From Deltaproteobacteria bacterium (GTDB taxonomy: Bacteria > Myxococcota_A > Polyangia > JAAYKL01): 64,000 bases of DNA. Positions 18,454-26,761 of the stretch are shown here, in pieces. The stretch is from assembly GCA_016935665.1 (NCBI GenBank), contig JAFGQN010000119.1, positions 1-64,000 of the forward strand. The letters run 5' to 3'. The translations under genes were made by a program, and so were the position numbers. How positions within the stretch are numbered: position 1 is the first letter of the stretch; every line of letters starts with the position of its first letter. The notes under the pieces are model-generated. The model saw only the letters and a program-made list of their open reading frames with translations. It was not told the DNA's origin and did no database searches.

Positions 18454-19965
18454 CTAATTGCGACCACTGATATTCATTAACGCCAAATGCGCCGCCCGAA
18501 ACCATTTGGGCGTTCGCAGTACCGCCTGACGAATTCGATCATCAGAAGTAAAACGATTTGTAATAAATTCTCTGGCAGCACGTCGGGGGGACTCGCTGCT
18601 GTTGGTCGTTTTGAACGGGCGATACAGCTCAATGGCGTCTGCCAGCGCATCGTATTTGTTGAGTATAATGTTGAACTCTTTAGCGCGATGAATTAAATCG
18701 CAGTGACGCGGCAGATTGAAAATGGAAAGGTTCAGGAAGTCCACAGCATCAATGGTCTCGCTGATGAGTCGCCTCGTATCCTCCCTTTCCGATACGGTCT
18801 CGCCGGGAAGTCCAAACAAAAGGTAAACATACGTTCGAATTCCAGCTTCTGCAGCGCCTGTTAAAACATTTTTGGCGTCATCCGGGTGAATGCCTTTGTT
18901 GAAGCGAGAGAGCAGGGCATCGTTCCCGCCCTCCACACCCAGCTGCAGCATGACGCAACCGCTCCTGGCCAGTTCGCGCAAAAACGAATGGTCCGCAAAT
19001 CGCTTTTCGGGTCTGGCAAATCCATAAAAATGCAGACCAAAGTGTTTCGCGATGGGCATGACGGCCCGCAGCCTGTTTTTGGGCATGGCAGAGTCCAGAA
19101 AGTGAATGACGGGACGCTGTTGCAGCACATGTTGCGGTATTGATGCCATGAATTGTTCCAATCCCGTCGTTTTCATTTGAATGTATTTCATGTCCTTATC
19201 GGGGCAAAACAGGCATCCCGACCAGTAACATCCGATGGAGAGTGTGAGGGGCAAAATGGGTCGGCCACTGAGGTACGATTGTTGGCTCAATATCTGCGGA
19301 TACGCCAGTTTGTCGAGAAAATGGCCAGCCTCAATTCCTGGAAGCAGATTGGCGCCATTGGATACATCAATGTTATGGAAAGTGCGCTCCAGAAGATTAA
19401 ATCCTTTGCCCGTAGCGTGGAGGCTGCGAAGTAAAGAACCACCCGCGATGTATTCAATTCCATGGCGTTCCAGAAAACGCGCCAGGGAGATGGCTGCTGT
19501 CAATTGTGAAAGATACGCGACCGAAATGAGAATACGACGCGGGCGATAGCGGGACAATACCGATGGAAGAGTGGCGTTCCATAATGGCAAAAACGGATCG
19601 TCCGTCAACAGCAGTCGCAATAGCCCTGACGGTTGATGAACCGGAGCCGGAGGTGTCAGATCCATTGCGGTGAGTGTCCAGCCGGGATGGGATTTGGAGT
19701 ATCCTTTAAAAGCGCGGTGTAATGTGCCGGCCGCCGACCGGTGGGTCATGGGATCATACTGGGGGGTGCCAGAAAGGTAATCCACTGAGCGCAGCACACC
19801 TGGTGTGGTGCTGTGTTGTGTTAGAATGCGATGATAGAATTCCAGAGACAAGTCCAGAAATCCGGTATCATAGCCATGTCCGCACAATGCGCTGGCGAGA
19901 ATGAATGCCCCGGAAGGTGGTTCAGATGGCGGGCAGACGGGGGGACTGAGTACGAGAAAATCCAT
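18454..19965 (-). CDS. B12-binding-type radical SAM protein
   Basis: 503 residues. The N-terminal region starts with a Rossmann-like LVLSPPVCPPSEPPSGAFIL motif typical of B12-binding radical SAM enzymes. The iron-sulfur cluster Cys motif is CYWSGCLFC, the CX4CX2C form often seen in this subgroup. After it come a GVEGGND segment, and a FGLPGET strand typical of the TIM barrel. Such enzymes modify small molecules or peptides by radical chemistry. No precursor peptide, methyltransferase or transporter lies next to it, so the substrate cannot be inferred. Confidence 0.85.
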   Translation of the reverse strand: MDFLVLSPPVCPPSEPPSGAFILASALCGHGYDTGFLDLSLEFYHRILTQHSTTPGVLRSVDYLSGTPQYDPMTHRSAAGTLHRAFKGYSKSHPGWTLTAMDLTPPAPVHQPSGLLRLLLTDDPFLPLWNATLPSVLSRYRPRRILISVAYLSQLTAAISLARFLERHGIEYIAGGSLLRSLHATGKGFNLLERTFHNIDVSNGANLLPGIEAGHFLDKLAYPQILSQQSYLSGRPILPLTLSIGCYWSGCLFCPDKDMKYIQMKTTGLEQFMASIPQHVLQQRPVIHFLDSAMPKNRLRAVMPIAKHFGLHFYGFARPEKRFADHSFLRELARSGCVMLQLGVEGGNDALLSRFNKGIHPDDAKNVLTGAAEAGIRTYVYLLFGLPGETVSEREDTRRLISETIDAVDFLNLSIFNLPRHCDLIHRAKEFNIILNKYDALADAIELYRPFKTTNSSESPRRAAREFITNRFTSDDRIRQAVLRTPKWFRAAHLALMNISGRN

Positions 19966-20159
19966 TGACGCTGTTTATTGGTTTTTTTTCAGATGTGCCA
20001 GCAGATTGTGTTTTTTTATCGTACCAGGGTTGGAATCACTTCGCCCGGCGCACCAATGAAAGACTGCAGGTTCATACGTAGACATGACGTATCCTGAACA
20101 AATACGGATTGCCGTTCTCAGCCGGTATTGGAACATTTGGTAGCAAGGTAGCCCGGTTT

Positions 20160-20501
20160 TTATATTTTCAGTTTGGTGCCTGGAAGAATTTTCTGAAAAT
20201 TCTGAAGCGTTTTCTTTTGCCAGAAGAAGTCATTCGTTCCCAATATCGTTAACTGTGTCTTATTTCGTTTTCGCAGTGAAATAAGAAACTTAAAGAAAAC
20301 GTTGATTCCAGAACTGTTTAGAAAACGTAATTTTGTAATATCCAGAGTCAAGGTTTTCGGTTCATCTTCCACTGCCTGAGTGAAAACATCTGATATTTCA
20401 TTGTAGTTTTCTGCTCCAAGCAATCGCATAGAACCGCTTACCAGGATTTCGGACCTTTCTTTAATGTATTTGATGGCGCATTGTTCCTTTTGAATTTCCA
20501 T
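20160..20501 (-). CDS. Anti-sigma-antagonist-like (STAS-related) protein
   Basis: 113 residues. The pattern of strand, helix and strand around KTLTLDITKLRFLNSSGINVFFKFL matches STAS proteins, whose phosphorylated Ser sits in the same DxxxLxxxxSSG context; here NSSG gives the candidate Ser. It resembles the small partner of cyanobacterial slr1657-1659 operons. An AGGAG site precedes the ATG by eight bases. It follows an ATPase-like and a PP2C-phosphatase gene, suggesting a partner-switch unit. Confidence 0.65.
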   Translation of the reverse strand: MEIQKEQCAIKYIKERSEILVSGSMRLLGAENYNEISDVFTQAVEDEPKTLTLDITKLRFLNSSGINVFFKFLISLRKRNKTQLTILGTNDFFWQKKTLQNFQKILPGTKLKI

Positions 20502-20518
20502 ATCGTTTCTCCTGACAC

Positions 20519-21112
20519 TTATGACACATCGCTTTTTTCGATGGGCACCCTCACCAGAGTGATCACCGTGTCCACATAGATTCCACGTTGATTGGGCGAC
20601 TCTTTTTTTTCAAATTTCCAGGCGATTTCAGCACCCAAATCCATTTTCATAATTAAAAATCCCAGACTGGATTCGTCACTGTCGCTGACGGCATTTTTTT
20701 CAACCTGTTGAAAATACAGGTCGCTCGCGTCGTTGTTTTGAATCTCAACTATGCGATCGATCAGTTTTTTTTTTGCGTCAGCACTGACACTGTTTTCCAC
20801 ATAGAAATCAAGGGTGTCCTCTGCCAGATTAAGGAATATTTTTATGGGGAAAAAGCCACTGGTGTCTGCAAATTTGACCGCATTTTCGATAAGCTCGTTC
20901 GCAGTCCAGCTGATAGTGTCTTTCATTTGAGTGTGTGCGAGCCTGGGATGAAACGCCGGACCCAAAGAACCCCAGTATGCAGCGAGAAAATCCGCCGAAA
21001 TACTATTGCCTTTCCAACGTTCCTTTACTGTCAGTCTCGATGAATCGAAACTGATGACCAGGTACTCGAAAACTTCCTCAAATTCTACGAAATCACCATA
21101 CACTTCTGCCAT
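20519..21112 (-). CDS. Anti-sigma-like ATPase of the slr1658 type
   Basis: The 197-residue product has an HATPase-like N box (WTANELIENAVKF) followed by strands (GFFPIKIFLNLAEDTLDFYV), and a late SSLGFLIMKMDLGAEIAW segment. This is how ATP-binding anti-sigma or slr1658-like proteins look. In partner switches such a protein binds and phosphorylates the STAS protein encoded 18 bases downstream, while the phosphatase encoded upstream reverses it. A GGAGAG site precedes the ATG. The family call is by motif, not by profile. Confidence 0.65.
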   Translation of the reverse strand: MAEVYGDFVEFEEVFEYLVISFDSSRLTVKERWKGNSISADFLAAYWGSLGPAFHPRLAHTQMKDTISWTANELIENAVKFADTSGFFPIKIFLNLAEDTLDFYVENSVSADAKKKLIDRIVEIQNNDASDLYFQQVEKNAVSDSDESSLGFLIMKMDLGAEIAWKFEKKESPNQRGIYVDTVITLVRVPIEKSDVS

Positions 21113-21130
21113 TTCGGTCTCTCCTTGACG

Positions 21131-22798
21131 TTACAATTGCTTTACGACCACCAGCGTGATGTCGTCAAACATCGTTTGATTCCCAACATATTTCTCAATA
21201 TCTGCCAGTACGACCTTTTCAATATCCGAGGCAGATTTGTTCCAATTGTCGCAGACGATATTCTTCAGTCGTTGGGCACCGTAGTACTCTCCGTTGATGT
21301 TTTCTGCTTCCGGAATGCCATCTGTAAACAGAACAAATCCGTCACCCTTCGCGAGATCAATGGAAGTGCTGCCCACGAAATCCCGAATATCGGGTTCCAG
21401 TGCGATGGGAAACCCCAAATCCATTGTGTTGATAAACTCGCCCTTCCCATCTTTGCGCACCAGCAGCAATTCTTCGTGTTGGCCGCTCAACACGGCTTTG
21501 CCGTTTTTGCAGTCAACAATGGACAACGTCATGTTTTTATCGGCGCCCATTCGTTGAATATTCTGGAAAAGGGTTCGGTTGACAATGTTCAACAGACGGA
21601 TGGGATCTGCCTCCCCCGCTTCCTGCAGTGTTCGAATGGACGTTTGGGCCATCAGCATCATGACACCTGCTTTGAGTCCGTGCCCCGTTACATCGCCGAT
21701 ACCGAATTTGACGCTGTCGCCACTGGCGAGCACATCGTAATAGTCTCCTCCCACTTCATCAGCGGGCCGCATGCTTCCGGCCACATCGAGACCGGCGATA
21801 GACTTCTGTTCATCTCTGGAGGGCAGTACCATTTCCTGTATCTGCTTCGCCACGTCCAACTCGGCCCCGAGACGCAGGTTTTCCTCGCTGAGCTTCGCAT
21901 TCAGACTGGCGATTTCTTCGTTCGCTTTTTGCAGTTTTGCTGTGCGGTCGAGGACCTTCTGTTCGAGATTGTCTGTCAGCCCTTTGATACTGCGCCGCAT
22001 AATGTCCACGTCAATCGCGAGACTTCCGATTTCATCGTTGGTTTCGGAATTCACCTTTTCATTATAGTTGCCATCCGTGATGATGCGGGTGGATGTCACC
22101 AGTTTTCCTATCGGTGTGACAATTTGCCCGGCCACAAGCCGTATACTCAAATAGCTGCCTATCATTGAGAGGGTTCCAAGGGCCAGGATGATCAGAATGG
22201 TGAGATTGCGATTATCCTTGCCATCTGATTTGACCTCATCAATCTGAGCCTTCATTCGGAGAGTACTGAATGCATAGCGAATAATGCCTGCAATTTCCTC
22301 ATCGATGAATACCGGGGCGGCAAATTCAATGATGGCCTGGTCTTTGACATCAAATCCGGTATGTGTGACCTTTTTTATTTTTGAGGCCCATTTCGAGAGG
22401 TTATCATCCAGCGGTTCCATGGAAATCGGTGTGCCGTCGGTGTCATTTTTGTCTGCAAAGGCCCACGGACGTCTATCAGTGCCCATGAATATCCCGTATG
22501 CGATACCGTCGTCGTTTTTTACTGTTTCCGATACAAGTCGTCTGATGTCCCCAAAGGAGTTGTCCTCCACCATGCGGGTTAGCGCAATGGCGTTGTTTCG
22601 AGCCAGTGTGGCGCCTCTGGCAATCAGTTCCGCTGCAATGGTATTCTCTGATTTTTTTAAATTTTTATTCAGTGCCCGGAAATCCTTAAAGAGCACAGCA
22701 GACAAAACCGTTAGATAGATGAGCGATATGATGATCATCACCTTGGTGATTAACTTGCGGCGTATAGAGACAAAACTTTTCAACGTTCGGCACCCCAT
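21131..22798 (-). CDS. Membrane PP2C-type (SpoIIE-like) phosphatase with HAMP domain
   Basis: The N-terminal membrane helix (MIIISLIYLTVLSAVLF) is followed by a periplasmic sensor of about 150 residues with a single Cache-like mix of strands and helices. A second helix (LTILIILALGTLSMIGSYL) leads to a HAMP region (RLVAGQIVTPIGKLV) and a coiled-coil (DRTAKLQKANEEIASLNAKL). The last 230 residues are a SpoIIE/PP2C phosphatase: GGDYYD, GDVTGHG, FTDGIPEAEN and FDDITLVVVK, all with the metal-binding Asp. It is 18 bases before the ATPase-like gene and likely dephosphorylates the STAS protein in response to an outside signal. Confidence 0.9.
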   Translation of the reverse strand: MGCRTLKSFVSIRRKLITKVMIIISLIYLTVLSAVLFKDFRALNKNLKKSENTIAAELIARGATLARNNAIALTRMVEDNSFGDIRRLVSETVKNDDGIAYGIFMGTDRRPWAFADKNDTDGTPISMEPLDDNLSKWASKIKKVTHTGFDVKDQAIIEFAAPVFIDEEIAGIIRYAFSTLRMKAQIDEVKSDGKDNRNLTILIILALGTLSMIGSYLSIRLVAGQIVTPIGKLVTSTRIITDGNYNEKVNSETNDEIGSLAIDVDIMRRSIKGLTDNLEQKVLDRTAKLQKANEEIASLNAKLSEENLRLGAELDVAKQIQEMVLPSRDEQKSIAGLDVAGSMRPADEVGGDYYDVLASGDSVKFGIGDVTGHGLKAGVMMLMAQTSIRTLQEAGEADPIRLLNIVNRTLFQNIQRMGADKNMTLSIVDCKNGKAVLSGQHEELLLVRKDGKGEFINTMDLGFPIALEPDIRDFVGSTSIDLAKGDGFVLFTDGIPEAENINGEYYGAQRLKNIVCDNWNKSASDIEKVVLADIEKYVGNQTMFDDITLVVVKQL

Positions 22799-22877
22799 GT
22801 TCGAAAAAGGACCAGTGACCTTGATACATCACAAAGAGTAGGTACGAGCAAATGCAGCTTTATTTTAGTGCCATAAT

Positions 22878-22896
22878 CCGAATGTTTTAATTCGGA
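22878..22896. promoter_or_regulatory. Perfect palindrome upstream of the phosphatase operon
   Basis: TCCGAAT and ATTCGGA are exact inverted copies around a five-base loop, 80 bases before the phosphatase start codon. A short T-run lies on the plus-strand side, so it could also be a small terminator, but no plus-strand gene precedes it. An operator role is only possible. The remaining intergenic bases from 22799 to 23086 hold nothing else I can support. Confidence 0.25.
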
Positions 22897-23086
22897 GAAC
22901 GTTTTTTGTGTGTCGCGCACTGATATTGTGTCTTAGTGCCGATGATTGGAGGGTGCAAACGCCTTGTTGCGTTGAAAAGTTTCTGGAACACGGCAATTGC
23001 ATAGCCGTGATTTTTCCAATGGTGATACTTTTATGGATGATTAAAGTGAGGCGTTCTGAGCAAAATCAAGTAGTCAGCGATTGGTC

Positions 23087-23722
23087 CTAGAGGCCCATCG
23101 CTGCAGCAATGATTTCTTCACAGTCGGTATCGAGCACGCTTCGGTCATCGTCGCAGGTAATAACGCCGTCACCGTTGAAATCAGCAATTACCTGACTGAT
23201 AATGCTCAGTTCTTCACCCAGAGTCACGTGACGGTCTACCAGCAATGCATCCAGGACGTCTACTGCGCCATCGTCGTTTACGTCACCGGGAAGACGAACA
23301 TCCAGTTCGCGGCTGGTAAGATCGAATGCAACCACGTAGTCGCCAGCGGTTTCGAATTTTATCCAGAAAGGGATGCGTGGTTTATTGTTCGGATCGCTGG
23401 AAACCGGATTTAATAGAGGCCAATTCTCTGAGTCACTGGCCAGAAGAGGGCTGTTAAATCCCAGATCTTCGCCGCCAGGTGTATAGGCGTCGTACCAACC
23501 GGGCAAGGAGGAGGACACATCCTGCAAAAACAAATCGATGTTCATCTGTACCTGCTGACCTGCCTGAACGTCGTAAAGGTCATATCTGTAACCCCAGAAT
23601 GCGGTCTGCTCGGCCGGTTCATAGTTAATGTACATTTGTTTTGGTACAGCCTGAGCCGATGCGATGGCGGAACAGAGCATGATTGCACTAATAATGATTC
23701 CGATAATTGATTTACGTTTCAT
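23087..23722 (-). CDS. Secreted protein with dockerin-like repeats
   Basis: A signal peptide (SIIGIIISAIMLCSAIASAQA) leads to a strand-rich body of about 110 residues. The end carries two calcium-binding-loop segments of the dockerin type, GDVNDDGAVDVLDALLVDR and ADFNGDGVITCDDDRSVL, each with Asp/Asn at positions 1, 3, 5 and 9 or 12. In cellulosomes dockerins bind cohesins; in other bacteria similar pairs occur as free calcium-stabilised modules. No cohesin is visible in the window. Single gene. Confidence 0.7.
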   Translation of the reverse strand: MKRKSIIGIIISAIMLCSAIASAQAVPKQMYINYEPAEQTAFWGYRYDLYDVQAGQQVQMNIDLFLQDVSSSLPGWYDAYTPGGEDLGFNSPLLASDSENWPLLNPVSSDPNNKPRIPFWIKFETAGDYVVAFDLTSRELDVRLPGDVNDDGAVDVLDALLVDRHVTLGEELSIISQVIADFNGDGVITCDDDRSVLDTDCEEIIAAAMGL

Positions 23723-24027
23723 GGCTTTTTCTCTTTTCCCCTTCTTAGTCCTTATGTCTTCAAGAAGGATGCTGATGGTTGTTTTTCAAATAAGTCCTTT
23801 TGTTGCGATTTCATTGGGCGCCTTAAAATCAACACGTCAGGAGATTGACCCTGCTTTACGCAAGCGGGATGCCAGGTGATTTGAATTGGCGTTTACGGGA
23901 GAATATCCCCTGAAAACAGTACGATGAGGTTTTGGGGTCCGAATGCGCCAGGATATGGTTGCGCACCCTGGCAGGCAGATTGGGGCATGGTTCCCTGACT
24001 GCCGCCACCTGGAGATGGCAAGGATGC

Positions 24028-24092
24028 TATGCTTTGCAGATGTGTTTCGTGAATGTGTTTCGTGAATGTGTTTTGCGGATGTGTGTGGCGGT
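24028..24092 (+). repeat. Imperfect 13-base tandem repeats
   Basis: The unit TGTGTTTCGTGAA occurs twice exactly (24041-24053, 24054-24066), flanked by degenerate copies before and after. The array is short and has no spacers, so it is not a CRISPR. It sits in a gene-poor stretch (23723-24541) whose only other candidate is a 53-codon frame. Confidence 0.6.
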
Positions 24093-24179
24093 GGAATATA
24101 GTTTGGCTATTTCCATTTACTCTTATTCCAATTTCTTTTATAAAACTGTTATACTGGTAAATTAATACTATATTTATCC

Positions 24180-24341
24180 ATGACCGCTCCTCTTCAGAAA
24201 CGCCGTGTTTCTATTATCGGTCCCGCCATGTTTGGTTTGTCGCTGTTCGCATGGATGTTGACCGGCGCCTGGCAGATTGGCGTCTCAGATATTGTCTCGA
24301 AGCTGGACAACTCGAAGCAGAATCTGTCAAAGATGCTGTGA
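24180..24341 (+). CDS. Possible 53-residue membrane peptide
   Basis: An ATG at 24180 opens a frame encoding a basic start (MTAPLQKRRVS), one hydrophobic helix (IIGPAMFGLSLFAWML) and a polar tail ending in TGA. After this stop the same frame continues open for about 200 bases, so it may be a longer gene broken by a nonsense codon. There is no ribosome site. A rival minus-strand frame overlaps. It is listed because nothing else explains this stretch. Confidence 0.25.
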   Translation: MTAPLQKRRVSIIGPAMFGLSLFAWMLTGAWQIGVSDIVSKLDNSKQNLSKML

Positions 24342-24541
24342 GCTGAAAATGCCTCCTTTAAAGTTCTTTGGCACAACACACTGGCCGTTTTATCGGCGGC
24401 AGATGCGATTGGGACTGCCAAAATAATTGCTCCAATAATCGCACCATCCGGGTGTGTATGCTATGACATGATACAATTATGCAGGAGAAACGTGTCAATC
24501 GGGATTCAACTGTTGCGTCTCCCCCACCGGGAGGACCGCAC

Positions 24542-26665
24542 ATGATTCTGCTGCACACGTTTCGACGCTGGTTGCGTCTGGTCGGGAATGTGTGGTCACG
24601 CAAAATGGAAACGCCGCTGCGTCGACTTCGTGACAACGAACACATCTTTTTGGTGATTTCCGCGATTATGCTGGGCATTTTCGCTGCGTACGGTGCCATT
24701 GCCTTCCGCTATCTTATTTTGTGGTCCACATCTTTTTTTCATCCGGCGGATGGCGGACTTCTCGGCGCAATCGGTCTCGGAAGGCACTGGGCCATGCTGC
24801 TGGTGCCGATGATTGGCGGACTGATTGTGGGGATGGTCGTATTTAAAATTGCGCCAGAGGTCAAAGGGTCCGGCATTCCGGAAGTTATGGAAGCAGTGGC
24901 CAAAAAAGGCGGCGCTATCCGTTGGCGAGTGGTGTTGACCAAGGCAATTGCGGCGGCGGTCACCATTGGCTCAGGGGGGTCTGCCGGACGTGAGGGACCT
25001 ATCGTCCATATCGGTGCGACCATTGGGTCTGTGCTGGGGCAGATCTTGCAGGCGTCTGTCAGAAATATCCGAACATTTGTGGCCTGTGGCGCCGCCGCAG
25101 CCATTGCCGCCACTTTCAATGCTCCCATCGCAGGTGCTCTGTTCGCCATCGAAGTTGTATTGGGGGATATGCGGGTGGCGAGTATGTCGCCCATTGTTAT
25201 TGCTTCTGTTGTAGCAACCGTGGTCTCCAGACATTATCTGGGAGATTTTCCCGCCTTTGAAGTTCCCGCGTTTACCCTGGTAAGTTATCGCGAGATGATA
25301 CTGTATGCCGTGGTTGGGATTGTATCCGGATTGTTTTCAGTGGCGTTCATCCGCGTTCTGTATTGGTTTTCCGAGCGTTTCGATGGGTTGAATGTTGTCC
25401 CCTGGCTGAAACCGGCCATTGGTGGACTGGCGGTGGGAGCCATTGGTTTGGTGGTTCCAAATGTGTTTGGCGTGGGCTACGAAACCATCAACAGCGCTTT
25501 GAATGGCGATAGTATCACTATTGCCAACTGGTCTGGATGGCCTGTGTTGCTCATCGTGATGTTTGCCAAGATGCTGGCAACGTCGTTTACTCTTGGATCC
25601 GGTGGTTCAGGTGGGGTCTTTGCACCATCTCTTTTTGTAGGCGCGGTATTGGGAGCCGCATTTGGCTCTGTGGTGAATATTATTTTCCCGGAGTGGACCG
25701 CACCGGCGAGCGCTTATGCTCTGGTGGGAATGGGAGCGGTAGTATCTTCTACAACCCATGCGCCAATTACGGCGATACTGATTATTTTTGAGCTGACCAA
25801 TAACTATAAAATCATTCCGCCCCTGATGCTGGCGTGTGTTATTGGAGTGTTGCTGTCCAGTTATCTGCGCGCAGATTCCATTTATACTGAAAAACTGACC
25901 CGTCGCGGCGTTAAAATGAGTCGGGGGAGGGATTTGAATCTTCTCAAAGCCATACCCGTGAGCGCTGTGATGGATACGCATATCCAAAGCGTCTCCGCTG
26001 ATACACCTGTAACCGTTTTATTTAAACTGCTCACCGGTGGTCAGAAACCGACAGCGGTAGTGGTCGATGCACAAGATCGATATGTGGGAACTGTGGAGTT
26101 GCAGGATGTACGCGAAGTGCTTCATGAGAGTGAAGAACTCGCGTTTGTGGTGGTGGCCGCAGATGTGGCGGATCGGACAACGTCTGCGGTGTATCCGGAT
26201 GAACGGCTCGATTATGTGATGCAATTGTTTGGCAATATGCATCGTGATGAGTTGCCTGTGTGCACGTCCAGGGAAGACCCGGTGGTGGTGGGAACTATTA
26301 CCCGAAAAGCTGTGATTGATGCATATAACGCCAGAATTTTTGCCGAGGATATGACAGATGGGTTGAGTAATCAGCTGAATCTCGTTCATCGGGGGCGTAT
26401 GGTGGAAATGATTCCCGGAATTTTTATCAGTGAGATTGAAGTACCTGCCCGCTGGGTGGGGAAACGACTCAAAGAACTCGATTTGCGCAAGGAAACCGAA
26501 ATCGACATTCTTCTGTTACAGCGATATTCCGAGGACGGGGCGCGCGGCGATTCAGTATCCAATTCAATGGATGAGATTCGTCCGTATGCGGAATTGGTGT
26601 TTGTCCACGGGGATCGGGTTCTGGTGATGGGCCCCAAAGAAGCGATTTTCGCTTTAATGAAATAA
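24542..26665 (+). CDS. CLC chloride channel/transporter with CBS pair and TrkA-C domain
   Basis: The ATG at 24542 follows a GGGAGG site by seven bases, so a start 21 codons earlier is rejected. The membrane part has CLC motifs GSGIPEV, GREGPIVHIG (gating Glu kept) and GSGGSGGVFAPS (selectivity loop). The second conserved Glu of bacterial exchangers (E. coli E203, in IIEEM) is Val here (FAIEVV), as in known channels, so it may leak anions instead of exchanging protons. The cytoplasmic end carries two CBS motifs (HIQSVSADTPVTVLFKLL; SAVYPDERLDYVMQLFG) and a TrkA-C-like segment (ISEIEVPARWVGKRLKELDL). No clear operon partner. Confidence 0.9.
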   Translation: MILLHTFRRWLRLVGNVWSRKMETPLRRLRDNEHIFLVISAIMLGIFAAYGAIAFRYLILWSTSFFHPADGGLLGAIGLGRHWAMLLVPMIGGLIVGMVVFKIAPEVKGSGIPEVMEAVAKKGGAIRWRVVLTKAIAAAVTIGSGGSAGREGPIVHIGATIGSVLGQILQASVRNIRTFVACGAAAAIAATFNAPIAGALFAIEVVLGDMRVASMSPIVIASVVATVVSRHYLGDFPAFEVPAFTLVSYREMILYAVVGIVSGLFSVAFIRVLYWFSERFDGLNVVPWLKPAIGGLAVGAIGLVVPNVFGVGYETINSALNGDSITIANWSGWPVLLIVMFAKMLATSFTLGSGGSGGVFAPSLFVGAVLGAAFGSVVNIIFPEWTAPASAYALVGMGAVVSSTTHAPITAILIIFELTNNYKIIPPLMLACVIGVLLSSYLRADSIYTEKLTRRGVKMSRGRDLNLLKAIPVSAVMDTHIQSVSADTPVTVLFKLLTGGQKPTAVVVDAQDRYVGTVELQDVREVLHESEELAFVVVAADVADRTTSAVYPDERLDYVMQLFGNMHRDELPVCTSREDPVVVGTITRKAVIDAYNARIFAEDMTDGLSNQLNLVHRGRMVEMIPGIFISEIEVPARWVGKRLKELDLRKETEIDILLLQRYSEDGARGDSVSNSMDEIRPYAELVFVHGDRVLVMGPKEAIFALMK

Positions 26666-26761
26666 CAACGCGATTTTGAGCATCCCGTGCCGGGCGGGTT
26701 GCCGCGTAAAATGCCACTCGTTTTTTGCACCGTCAAAATTATACGGTATTTTGAAATAGTT

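Noticed and set aside
21125-22168. A 347-codon plus-strand frame
   Set aside because: Antisense to the PP2C phosphatase, whose motifs are all intact; it starts near the phosphatase stop and has no ribosome site.
24041-24092. Possible CRISPR array
   Set aside because: Units are adjacent with no spacers and only two are exact; no cas genes nearby.
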